The position numbers and the translations under genes are program-made. The notes under the pieces were generated by a model. The model did not search any database. It worked only from the letters and a program-made list of their open reading frames with translations, and had not been told where the DNA came from. DNA of 64,000 bases, taken from assembly GCF_003390925.1 (NCBI RefSeq), contig NZ_QUBS01000084.1, positions 62,001 through 126,000 of the forward strand. Reading direction: 5' to 3'. The DNA is from Trinickia diaoshuihuensis (GTDB lineage Bacteria > Pseudomonadota > Gammaproteobacteria > Burkholderiales > Burkholderiaceae). Of the stretch, positions 42,477-50,516 are shown piece by piece (the first letter of the stretch is position 1; each line of letters opens with the position of its first letter).

Positions 42477-42541
42477 TCGATAACTTAAAGGCATCGAGCC
42501 CCCGCGCGCCGTGTGCTCAATTCGATAACGAAAAGGCATCG
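42477..42541. promoter_or_regulatory. Two LysR-type boxes in the 321-base divergent region
   Basis: TCGATAACTTAAAGGCATCG (42477-42496) and TCGATAACGAAAAGGCATCG (42522-42541) match at 18 of 20 positions, 45 bases apart. Each contains CGAT-N11-ATCG with the T-N11-A core of LysR-family sites. The region 42380-42700 between the divergent cupin and reductase genes holds no gene that I can see. The LysR gene at 45429 is the natural candidate to bind here. Confidence 0.6.
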
Positions 42542-42700
42542 GCCCAAGAGGGAAACGGTGTTGGACCCACCCGGCCCAGCCGCCTAGCATCGTCCTACGG
42601 CATACGGCGCAAGCATCGCCGATTGCCGGCTCAGTGAGCCGCCGTCGCAAGCGTGCGCCGGCGGCCGGCCTCAAAGCACTCACAAGACATCGGAGACAAC

Positions 42701-43636
42701 ATGGAAAGTGCCGTTTGCAGCCCGCCTGTACGCGAGGCGGCCCTATCGCCGTCCGCGACGTTTCATATCGGTTTGATCGGCACCGGCAAAATGGGCCTGC
42801 CGATCGCAAAGCACCTTCAGCGCGGCGGATATCGAGTGACCGTATTCGATACTTCCAAGGAACGTCTCGCGCTGGCTCGTACTCATGGCTTACAGGCAGG
42901 GGATACGCTCGATCAGGCCGTGGAATCCGCGCAGGTCATCATCAGTTCCCTGCCGAACGATGGGGCGTTCGAAGCTGTCGCGAGCGACGTGGCCACGCGC
43001 GTGCGTCCCGGGCAGGTCTATGTCGATATGAGTACGGTGTCGCTCGCTGCATCGCAGCAAGTCGCGCGCGCCTATGACGAAGCCCAGGCCGATTACCTGC
43101 GCGTCGCCGTGTCGGGCAATCCGCAGATGGTTGAAAACGCGCAGCTTACGGCGATCGCATCGGGCCCGCGCCGCGCGTTCGATCGTGTGCTGCCGCTGCT
43201 CGAACTGCTTGGACCCGCCCAGTTCTATGTCGGCGCACGGGACGAAGCCCGCACGATGAAGCTCGTGATCAACCTCATGGTGGCCAATACGGCGGCCATG
43301 CTCGCCGAAGCCCTCGCCCTCGGGCAGAAAGCCGGCCTTCGCTGGTCGGACATGTGGGAGGTGATTCCCGCCAGTGCGGTGGGCTCCCCGGTCATCAAGG
43401 CGAAGGCTGAGCAACTGAAGCGCTATGACTTTACGCCGACCTTTACCGTCAACCAGATGCTGAAAGACGTTGGTCTGGTGCTCGAGGCCGGGGCGGCGTT
43501 GCATGTGCCTCTTGCCCATACCGCCGGGACCGCTCAACAACTGCAGCAGGCGTCGGCGCTCGGCTTCGAGGGCGACGACTACGCTGCGATCATCAAGGCG
43601 GTCCAACAGTCGGCCGGCTTGCCGCAGCAAGCGTAG
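42701..43636 (+). CDS. NAD(P)-dependent beta-hydroxyacid dehydrogenase family protein
   Basis: A 311-residue protein of the 3-hydroxyisobutyrate/tartronate-semialdehyde reductase type. The Rossmann motif is GLIGTGKMGLPIAKHL, and the catalytic Lys lies in TMKLVINLMVANT. The usual substrate motif DAPVSGG is replaced by LRVAVSGNPQMVEN, so the substrate probably differs from the classical ones. The ATG at 42701 follows CGGAGACAAC; an earlier in-frame start at 42653 has no such site. It is 9 bases before the permease gene and is probably cotranscribed with it. Confidence 0.87.
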   Translation: MESAVCSPPVREAALSPSATFHIGLIGTGKMGLPIAKHLQRGGYRVTVFDTSKERLALARTHGLQAGDTLDQAVESAQVIISSLPNDGAFEAVASDVATRVRPGQVYVDMSTVSLAASQQVARAYDEAQADYLRVAVSGNPQMVENAQLTAIASGPRRAFDRVLPLLELLGPAQFYVGARDEARTMKLVINLMVANTAAMLAEALALGQKAGLRWSDMWEVIPASAVGSPVIKAKAEQLKRYDFTPTFTVNQMLKDVGLVLEAGAALHVPLAHTAGTAQQLQQASALGFEGDDYAAIIKAVQQSAGLPQQA

Positions 43637-43645
43637 GGAGCGCGC

Positions 43646-44893
43646 ATGAATACGATCACCAAAGCAGCGGCGGCGCACGGGCCGTCTTCGGCAAGCGCCG
43701 ATACCCGTCATACCATGGCGCTCACGCTCGTCATCAGTCTGTTTTTCGCTTGGGGCCTCACTTATGGCCTGCTCGACGTGCTGAACAAGCACTTTCAGCA
43801 GACGCTCAGCGTCAGCCGCATGGAATCGGCTCTGCTCCAAACCTGCTATTTCGGTGCCTATCTGCTTGTGGCCATACCCTCGGGCCTTTTCGTCAATCGT
43901 TACGGATACCGGCGAGGCATTCTCCTCGGCCTCGCGCTGTTTTCGGTCGGTGCGCTGTTGTTCGTGCCCGCCACGGACGCTGGGCGATTCGGTCCGTTCC
44001 TTTTCGCGCTATTCGTGCTCGCGTCGGGGGCGGCTTGCTTGGAGACAGCCGCCAATCCGTTCGTCACGTTGCTCGGCGCGAAGGAGGGCGGTGCGCGGCG
44101 CCTCAACCTTGCTCAAGCGTTCACGGGCCTGGGTTCGTTTATCGGACCCATCATCGGCGGATTGTTCTTCTTTCAACACGGGACATCGTTCGCAAGCAAT
44201 GCGGTCCCGGTCAAGATCACATACGTCGCGATCGCCGTGGCCGTCACGCTGCTCGCCATCGCGTTCTCGCGCGCGAGGTTTCCCGACGTTGAACCTGCCG
44301 AGAGCCGCACTCAGTTCTCGGAAGCCGCGGTGCCGCTATGGAAAGAAGCCACGTTCATGGCCAGCGTCGTGGCGCAGTTCTTTTATTTTTCGGCTCAGGT
44401 CGGCATCGCGGCATTCTTCATCAACTATGCCACGGAGCACTGGCGCGGCCTCGCCGTCCATTCGGCTGCTTTCATGCTGTCGGCCGGCATGACGAGCTTT
44501 ACGGTGGGCCGGTTCGTATCGACGATTTTGATGCGCAAGGTGACGCCCGCGAGCCTGCTCGCCATGTATGGGACGATCTGCATCGCGCTTTGTGTCATCG
44601 TCGTCGTCGGGATACCCACCGTATCCGTGGTGGCTTTGATTGCCGTGTTCTTCTTTGAGTCGATCATGTTCCCGACGATTTTCGCGCTCGGTGTCCAGGA
44701 CCTCGGCCATCGCACGCGACGCGCGGCGTCGTTCCAAGTGATGGCCCTCTTTGGCGGGGCGCTCGCTCCGTTGGCAATGGGGGCCGTTGCCGACCGCTTC
44801 GGCATCGCCCTCGCGTATCTCATCCCGATCGGCTGCTTTTCGATCGTGCTCGCGTTCGCCTTGTATGGCGGCCATCGTCGCGCGCGGCCATAA
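43646..44893 (+). CDS. FucP-type MFS permease
   Basis: A 415-residue twelve-helix transporter that resembles the fucose:H+ symporter branch of the MFS (LVISLFFAWGLTYGLLDVLN; QTCYFGAYLLVAIPSGLFV; ETAANPFVTLLG). Family members carry fucose, glucose/galactose or N-acetylglucosamine, so a sugar-like or glycosylated substrate is possible. It sits within a gene group that contains a ring-cleavage dioxygenase. It is 9 bases after the dehydrogenase and 53 before the YCII gene. Confidence 0.87.
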   Translation: MNTITKAAAAHGPSSASADTRHTMALTLVISLFFAWGLTYGLLDVLNKHFQQTLSVSRMESALLQTCYFGAYLLVAIPSGLFVNRYGYRRGILLGLALFSVGALLFVPATDAGRFGPFLFALFVLASGAACLETAANPFVTLLGAKEGGARRLNLAQAFTGLGSFIGPIIGGLFFFQHGTSFASNAVPVKITYVAIAVAVTLLAIAFSRARFPDVEPAESRTQFSEAAVPLWKEATFMASVVAQFFYFSAQVGIAAFFINYATEHWRGLAVHSAAFMLSAGMTSFTVGRFVSTILMRKVTPASLLAMYGTICIALCVIVVVGIPTVSVVALIAVFFFESIMFPTIFALGVQDLGHRTRRAASFQVMALFGGALAPLAMGAVADRFGIALAYLIPIGCFSIVLAFALYGGHRRARP

Positions 44894-44946
44894 GCGTGCC
44901 ATCCCTAGCTTTCTTTCACGAACGATCCCACCATGGAGACAGTGAG

Positions 44947-45321
44947 ATGTCCGATATCGACAACGAAATCGAGCAACTGATCGAGCCCAACCTAAGAAAG
45001 CGCCTATATGTCGCGTTCAGCTACCCCGTTGCACCGATCGACGAGATCGTGCCTTACATTCCCGAGCATCTGCGATACATGATGGAATTCGAGGATCGGA
45101 TCTTCCTATCCGGGCCGTTTATCACCGAGGGAAAACTTGTTGGCGAGGGAATGACGGTGCTCCTCGCGGATAGCGAGGAGCAAGCCGCGCAGTTTATGCG
45201 CAACGAGCCGTTTATTCGGCGTGGCCTGCGCAGGTTCGAAATAAAGTTATGGGAGTTGCGCGAAGGTACGCTGACGCTCAAGACTAAGCTTTCCCAAACC
45301 CGCTTCGACATCGTGAAGTAG
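44947..45321 (+). CDS. YCII-family small protein
   Basis: A 124-residue alpha/beta protein with YCII features: HLRYMMEFEDRIFLSGPF, GEGMTVLLADSEEQAAQFM and the NEPFIRRGL segment ending in a conserved Trp. The fold is related to muconolactone isomerase and ABM dimeric barrels, which suits a catabolic gene group, but the reaction is unknown. ATG 44947 follows GGAGACAGTGAG. It is followed by the LysR gene on the same strand after about 107 bases. Confidence 0.83.
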   Translation: MSDIDNEIEQLIEPNLRKRLYVAFSYPVAPIDEIVPYIPEHLRYMMEFEDRIFLSGPFITEGKLVGEGMTVLLADSEEQAAQFMRNEPFIRRGLRRFEIKLWELREGTLTLKTKLSQTRFDIVK

Positions 45322-45428
45322 GAGGCTTGGCAAGAACGACGAGCATGCGCGCAAGGAGGGGGCGTCGATATAATGCGCACGTTGAGTCCATCGGCCCGTC
45401 CCCTTCCAACGCCGTCCCTTGCGCGATC

Positions 45429-46388
45429 ATGGATCTGAGGCAGCTTCGATATTTCAGTGTATTGGCCGCGCACCAGCACTTTGGCCGTGCGGCCGCAGTC
45501 CTGCATATCGCGCAACCCGCGTTGAGCCGGCAGATCCAGTTGCTCGAATCGGAGCTCGGCGTGCGGCTTGTCGAACGCCATTCGCGCGGTGCGTCGTTGA
45601 CGAGCGAAGGCGAGTTGCTGCTCGAGCGTGCGACGTTCCTGCTGCGTTATACCGATCAGATCAAGGTCGACATCATGGACATGCAGGCGACGCCGCGCGG
45701 CCCGGTTGCGCTTGGACTACCGCCTGCGCTGGCCAGCGTCATGGTGCCGCCGCTTGCACGGGTACTCAGGGAGCGGTATCCGGCCGTCCGGTTGCGCGTG
45801 GTCGAAAGTTTTTCGCCTGCGCTCTGCGATGGATTGGAACAGGGGGCTGTCGATGTCGCCGTGTTGAGCGGACCGATTGCCGCGAGACCGCTCATTCATA
45901 CCGAGCCTTTGTTGGCCGAGAGAATCTGCGCGATCGCGCGTGCCGACGATGCGCGCTTGCCGGCCGGCTCCGTGAGCGTATCGGAACTGCAATCGGTACC
46001 GCTCATTCTCGCCGGGCTGGAGAAATCCGGCGTGCGACTCGCACTCGAGCGTGCGACTGCCGCGGTGGACGTGCAGTTGAACGGCGTCGTCGAGGTCGAG
46101 TCGGCTACGGTGGCGGCTCAACTCGTGCGGGACGGCCTCGGCTGGACCGTGCATTTCGCCTCCGCCGTGCAGCGCGAGATCGCCACCGGCGAACTGCGCG
46201 CCGTACCGATCGAAGGGCTCGTGCTGGCGCGCTACCTTGCACATGCCGTAACGCGGCCGCCGTCCACCGCCACTGTTTCGCTGATGACAGTCGTCTGCGA
46301 GACGGCGCAGTCGTTGATTGAATCCGGCCGCTGGCCGATGGCTGAAATGGGTGCGAAGGCAGGCGAGGGTGAGGCAGGGCAACAGTGA
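45429..46388 (+). CDS. LysR-family transcriptional regulator
   Basis: A 319-residue regulator. The N-terminal winged HTH is typical (MDLRQLRYFSVLAAHQHFGRAAAVLHIAQPALSRQ, read across residues 1-35), followed by LysR_substrate in the C-terminal two thirds. The N-terminal sequence resembles the CatR/CbbR-like aromatic group. It is downstream of the dehydrogenase-permease-YCII genes on the same strand. The two boxes at 42477-42541 suggest that it controls both divergent gene groups in response to a pathway intermediate. Confidence 0.92.
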   Translation: MDLRQLRYFSVLAAHQHFGRAAAVLHIAQPALSRQIQLLESELGVRLVERHSRGASLTSEGELLLERATFLLRYTDQIKVDIMDMQATPRGPVALGLPPALASVMVPPLARVLRERYPAVRLRVVESFSPALCDGLEQGAVDVAVLSGPIAARPLIHTEPLLAERICAIARADDARLPAGSVSVSELQSVPLILAGLEKSGVRLALERATAAVDVQLNGVVEVESATVAAQLVRDGLGWTVHFASAVQREIATGELRAVPIEGLVLARYLAHAVTRPPSTATVSLMTVVCETAQSLIESGRWPMAEMGAKAGEGEAGQQ

Positions 46389-46419
46389 GCGCCGGCGCTA
46401 TCTGCCATGGCTCTGATGC

Positions 46420-47200
46420 TTATGCCCCCGTCGCCTCGGCCTCGGGCCAGAGCCGCGGAAATAGCCACCGGAAAGCCGACATAGGGATAGCTAACTCCAC
46501 CGGGCCCCGTGGACTCGGCGAATGCAGGATGCCGATGGAAAAAAGGTCGGCAACTACCCGATCGGCCGTGCGTGCTGCGAGGCCCATGATCGCCTTGAAG
46601 CGCGAGCGATCCATCGATGCGACCGTCGCGAGGTACGAAAGCGGCAGCGCCGCCTCCGCTCGCAAATATCGACTATTCTCGTCCTGGCTATGCGCGGCAA
46701 GCATCTGAGCTAGGCGTCGCTCGAATGCTCGAAGGTCGAGCATCCCGCTCATGAACTGGATTTGGTCAAGGCAAAGCCGGAGGAAGTATTCGATGAACTC
46801 GATCAGACCGCGCTCCGTGAGATTGCCACGACCGTCCAAGTCGCCCTGCCGCACTCGATCGGCGGCAATCAGATGTTCGTAGTACTGCGCCTGCGAGCGA
46901 GCTAGCCCTCGCATGGGCGACCAAAGTCCGTGCGTCAAGCCAAGCGCGGTGAGACCGATATGCGTATGCAGACGGGCCGTCCGGCCATTTCCGTCGAGGA
47001 AGGGATGTATCCAGGCCAGGCGATGATGAGACGCAGCTAGCGCGATGACTGCGCTCTCTCCGGCGCGCGCGAATTGATAGCCCCGGTGCCAAGCCCTCGG
47101 CCGCAAGCAGCCTTAGGGATTCCAGCTTATGCTCGCCCGGCAGCATCGGAAGCATTTGATGAGGACTGTCGCAGAGGTGCAAACCGGCGCATTCTTTCAT
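46420..47200 (-). pseudogene. Broken Fic-domain gene (frameshifted, 5' part missing)
   Basis: The downstream frame (to 47106) encodes an intact Fic core, HPFLDGNGRTAR, plus about 150 C-terminal residues including an HTH-like segment. The start of the homology (ATG at 47200, MKECAGLHLCDSPHQ) lies in another frame, and the two join at about 47080-47110. The N-terminal third and the inhibitory region expected for Fic proteins of this class are absent. Fic proteins transfer AMP to target hydroxyls. A working product is unlikely unless a start within the second frame is used. It converges with the LysR gene. Confidence 0.72.
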
Positions 47201-47219
47201 AGGAAAGGCGGCGAGCGGA

Positions 47220-47350
47220 TTTGGCGCTGGTGTTGGCGACTATTTTGGCGCAGAGAATGATGATGATTGCACGCCAAAAGCGCTGAAATATCATCGGGTT
47301 ATGGATGATGAAAAATTTCTCTGGCGGATTCTTTGGCGACTAATTTGGCG
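47220..47350. repeat. Direct repeats with TTTGGCG core upstream of the Fic remnant
   Basis: TTGGCGACTATTTTGGCG (47233-47250) recurs as TTGGCGACTAATTTGGCG (47333-47350), 17 of 18 identical, 100 bases apart, each preceded by GCGGATT. Further TTTGGCG cores occur at 47220 and, inverted as CGCCAAAA, at 47272. The copies lie in an A/T-richer patch between the Fic remnant and the DUF2167 gene. Confidence 0.6.
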
Positions 47351-47438
47351 GCTCACGGGCGGCTCCTGCCGAGACGATCCGTCAATAGTCGCCGTGCTCA
47401 GCAACGGCACCCGCTCGTGTCCCTGAGCCCCGCCCGGC

Positions 47439-48449
47439 CTACATTGCCGCCTCATCGCCCTTCGTCTGCCGTTTGCGCCGCGTCGCCCCCCAGCCCACCG
47501 CCGCCAATCCCATCAGCGGCAATACCCGCAAGGCCACCCCGCTCCAATCGAATCGCCGGGCACGTGCCACCTTGGCATTGAACGCCTTTTCGTCTTCCGT
47601 CTCGGGCCCGGTGATGTAATCAGTCAGCTTCAGTTGCGCGGTGGGTTCTCCGGGTTGATAAGCGATGTAAGCCTCGGCGTCGCGGAACGTGATGCCGCCG
47701 ACCAATTTATCGAACGTGCTCTGCACGGCTTGCGCTCGGCGATGACTGTCGGCGCCGTCGAGTTCGGTCTGGATCGCCACCGTGTAACGTCGCCCCAAGA
47801 TGGCCGCATTGAGAAACGAGGTGTCATCGACGCCACGCGCGCCTGTCGTCTTGTTCTCGTAAAGCCAGTCGAGTGTGTATTTCGCGCCATCCCAGCGCGG
47901 GGCGCGAATCCATTTGATCTCGACGAGATCGGGTACCGACTGCTCCGAAGCGGGGGAGAGCGGATTGAACGGGCTGCTCCGAATCTGCATCGTTTTAGCG
48001 AGATCGTCGGGATCCAGATACACGTCGTTGGTATCGATGTGTCCCGTGTAAGCCAGGGCAATCCGCGTCGTCCAACTGCCGTCGTCCGGCGCAATCACGA
48101 CGCTTAGCGAGTCGTTCGACGCGTCGTCCGTCGCATCTGCATCGGATGCGTCTGCGTCGACGCTCGCTCGCAGCGCAGGCAGATAGCGAAATCCCGGCGG
48201 TACGACCAGCGTCGCCACATGGCCCAGCTTCGCCGTCATCGGTCCGCGCTGCCACCGGGGATCGTTCCAAACGTCACTGGGGATCGACGCATCCGCCGGC
48301 ACCAGCAGGGAGGCGGGAGACGCTGAATCGGCGGCGCGCGCTTGAAGCGGTCCATGCACGGCCGCGTGCGCCGACGCGACGAATATGAGGCAGTACAAAA
48401 AAAGCAAAGAGGAACGCGCGCTCCTCACGGAAACGTCAGTCTTTGTCAT
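47439..48449 (-). CDS. DUF2167 exported membrane-anchored protein
   Basis: A 336-residue protein with a signal peptide (LLFLYCLIFVASAHA/A) and a C-terminal membrane segment (VALRVLPLMGLAAVGWGA) followed by a basic tail. The domain in between matches DUF2167 landmarks: TAKLGHVATLVVPPGFRYLP and the later FRDAEAYIAYQPGE. A short Asp/Ala-rich insertion sits near residue 100. The function of this family is not known. Its direct neighbours are not obviously linked. Confidence 0.83.
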   Translation of the reverse strand: MTKTDVSVRSARSSLLFLYCLIFVASAHAAVHGPLQARAADSASPASLLVPADASIPSDVWNDPRWQRGPMTAKLGHVATLVVPPGFRYLPALRASVDADASDADATDDASNDSLSVVIAPDDGSWTTRIALAYTGHIDTNDVYLDPDDLAKTMQIRSSPFNPLSPASEQSVPDLVEIKWIRAPRWDGAKYTLDWLYENKTTGARGVDDTSFLNAAILGRRYTVAIQTELDGADSHRRAQAVQSTFDKLVGGITFRDAEAYIAYQPGEPTAQLKLTDYITGPETEDEKAFNAKVARARRFDWSGVALRVLPLMGLAAVGWGATRRKRQTKGDEAAM

Positions 48450-48625
48450 TGCGGCTCTCAGGTAATCTTTTTATTCGCGGGCCGGAATGGCGTTAGCCCC
48501 GTCTTTTATTATATGGACGACCTGGACGATGGCTGAACCCGCGGCACGCATTATAAGTGCCCTTGCTCAGCCCCATCGCCGAACCCATCAAATTCGCTTT
48601 GAGCCGCTGTGACTAACGCATGGGC

Positions 48626-49654
48626 TTATCGCGCCACCAATGCACAGTGATCGATCGCACGCGCATCGTACTTCGTCACGGTATTGAAGCCCGCATCGTT
48701 CAACCAGCGAATGTGATCGCGCACCGGGTACGCCATGCCTTCGCCGCTCGCCACCGTCACGAAGTAGAGCGAGGACTTGACCGACTGCAGGCCGCCTGCT
48801 TCGTCGTCGTCGCACATGAGCGACCAGACGAAAAGCTGCCCGTTACGTTCCAGGTAGGCGCGCGCTTTCTTGTAAAGGAACTGGATCTTCTCGGGCGAGA
48901 AAATCTCTAAGACATGCGAGAAAATCACGCCGTCGCAGCCGCCCGGCCACGGATCGGAGAACATATCGACGGCGACGCAGGTCACGCGATCGGCGAGTCC
49001 GGCCGCCTCGATATTGGCGCGAGCCTTTTCGATGACGGACGGCAGATCGACCAGCGTCACCATCAGCGACGGATACCGTTCGCACAGCCGAATGGCGTTC
49101 GTCCCATCGCCGCCGCCAAGGTCCAACAGCATCGATACGTCGCCGAACTCGCCGACTTTCATCATGCGCGGCGACAGCCGCGTATACGCGCCCATGCCTT
49201 CATGAAAGAGGCGCTCCAGCGCGGGATCGGTCGCCATGCGGCCGTATAGCGTCGGCGAATCGCCGGGGAATTCGTCCAGGCCCGCATTGCGCCCTTCGCG
49301 CAACGCTCGCGTGAAATGCAAACACGCGCGATGCTGAATCTTGTCGTTCAAATGGACGAACGGCACCATCGACTGTTCGGCGTTGCGCAGCAAGCAGCGA
49401 CGCGTGAGCGGCGCGTTCGTAATGGCGCCGTCCTCACTGACGCTCACGAGCTTCAATTGTTTCAGGCCCAATAGCAGTACCCGGCAGCCGTGCTCGTCGA
49501 TCTCGAGCCGCTTGGCCAGCGTTTCGATCGTCGCGCCTCGCTCGATGACGTCGAACACGCCGAGATCGCATGCGGTCGAAAGCACTTGCGTTTTGATGTA
49601 CCCGTTCATCATTTCGCACAGGGTCTGCCACTCGTCCCACGCCAGTTCTTCCAT
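48626..49654 (-). CDS. SAM-dependent O-methyltransferase (Methyltransf_2 type)
   Basis: A 342-residue protein with an N-terminal winged-helix dimerisation domain (about 12-95; ACDLGVFDVIERGATIETLA) and a class I methyltransferase domain with motif I LLDLGGGDGTNA and ADRVTCVAVDMF later. Members of this type methylate hydroxyl groups of small aromatic or polyketide-like molecules in natural-product pathways. The general-base His is probably in VIFSHVLEIF. It follows the DUF6875-like gene by 67 bases and is the third gene of the operon. Confidence 0.88.
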   Translation of the reverse strand: MEELAWDEWQTLCEMMNGYIKTQVLSTACDLGVFDVIERGATIETLAKRLEIDEHGCRVLLLGLKQLKLVSVSEDGAITNAPLTRRCLLRNAEQSMVPFVHLNDKIQHRACLHFTRALREGRNAGLDEFPGDSPTLYGRMATDPALERLFHEGMGAYTRLSPRMMKVGEFGDVSMLLDLGGGDGTNAIRLCERYPSLMVTLVDLPSVIEKARANIEAAGLADRVTCVAVDMFSDPWPGGCDGVIFSHVLEIFSPEKIQFLYKKARAYLERNGQLFVWSLMCDDDEAGGLQSVKSSLYFVTVASGEGMAYPVRDHIRWLNDAGFNTVTKYDARAIDHCALVAR

Positions 49655-49721
49655 CGCCGTCTTTCTCCTCTACGAATAATCAGTGCATCGCCGGTACGAT
49701 GCGGTACCCGGTCCGCTCCCG

Positions 49722-50516
49722 CTAGACGCCGACCGTCTGCGCCGTCGGCTGCGCAACGGCATCGACGGCCGCAAGCTGAGCTTTGCGCTGCGCGAGACGA
49801 TCGACCACGCGCTCGCGTTCCGCGCCGGACAGGCGCGGCGCGTTCCAACGCAAATAGCATTCGAGTTCGTGCACGCGCATGCCGATCGGCGTGGAGGCGC
49901 CGTCGATGAACAGCGCGTCGTGTAGGGCCATGGCGCGGATCACCAATAGCGGCATGTCGGCGCGCATCGGCCGGAACGAATCGGAATGCGCGCCCCGCAC
50001 CGTGCTCGCGGGATGGAATTCGCCGAGCATCAATCCGCATTCCATATAAAACGGCTTCAAGATCATGTGCGCGCAATCGATGAACTTGTAATACGCGTCA
50101 TCGGGCAGGCCCAGCGGATAAACCGCCAGCGAGAGCAACTCGGACGGCTCCGGCCGCTGGCTGGCCACGCGGTGGAAAAAATATGGAAGCCGCATCATCG
50201 CACCGATGTACGTATCGAATGCCATACCCGTCGCGTCGAACGCGCTGAACAACAACGCGCGATCTTCATGCGACGGTTTCGCGAATGGGCAGACTGCCCC
50301 CTTACGCCCGAGGTCAGGGTGGGGCTGCATGATGAAGCGTTGCATCCAGGCGAGGCCCGCCGCATAGGTGTCGCGTACGCGGCTATCGGTCACCGCGTCG
50401 ATATCGGTCGACGCCGTCAGCGTGCGCTCGATCTGCGCAAGCGCTCGCTCAATCTCGCAGGAGTGGGCGAGGGTGATGCCTTCCGTTGTAGTCGTTTCGG
50501 TCATCTGCATGGTCAT
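49722..50516 (-). CDS. DUF6875-like protein of unknown function
   Basis: A 264-residue soluble protein. The central region HPDLGRKGAVCPFAKPSHEDR recalls the DUF6875 family, with a conserved-looking Cys-Pro-Phe. A second block (GLMLGEFHPASTVRGAHS; PMRADMPLLVIRAMALHDALF) is also typical as I remember it. No catalytic motif is evident. The start at 50516 overlaps the stop of the ATP-grasp gene by four bases (ATGA), so the two are translationally coupled. An ATG six bases later is the alternative. Confidence 0.68.
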   Translation of the reverse strand: MTMQMTETTTTEGITLAHSCEIERALAQIERTLTASTDIDAVTDSRVRDTYAAGLAWMQRFIMQPHPDLGRKGAVCPFAKPSHEDRALLFSAFDATGMAFDTYIGAMMRLPYFFHRVASQRPEPSELLSLAVYPLGLPDDAYYKFIDCAHMILKPFYMECGLMLGEFHPASTVRGAHSDSFRPMRADMPLLVIRAMALHDALFIDGASTPIGMRVHELECYLRWNAPRLSGAERERVVDRLAQRKAQLAAVDAVAQPTAQTVGV

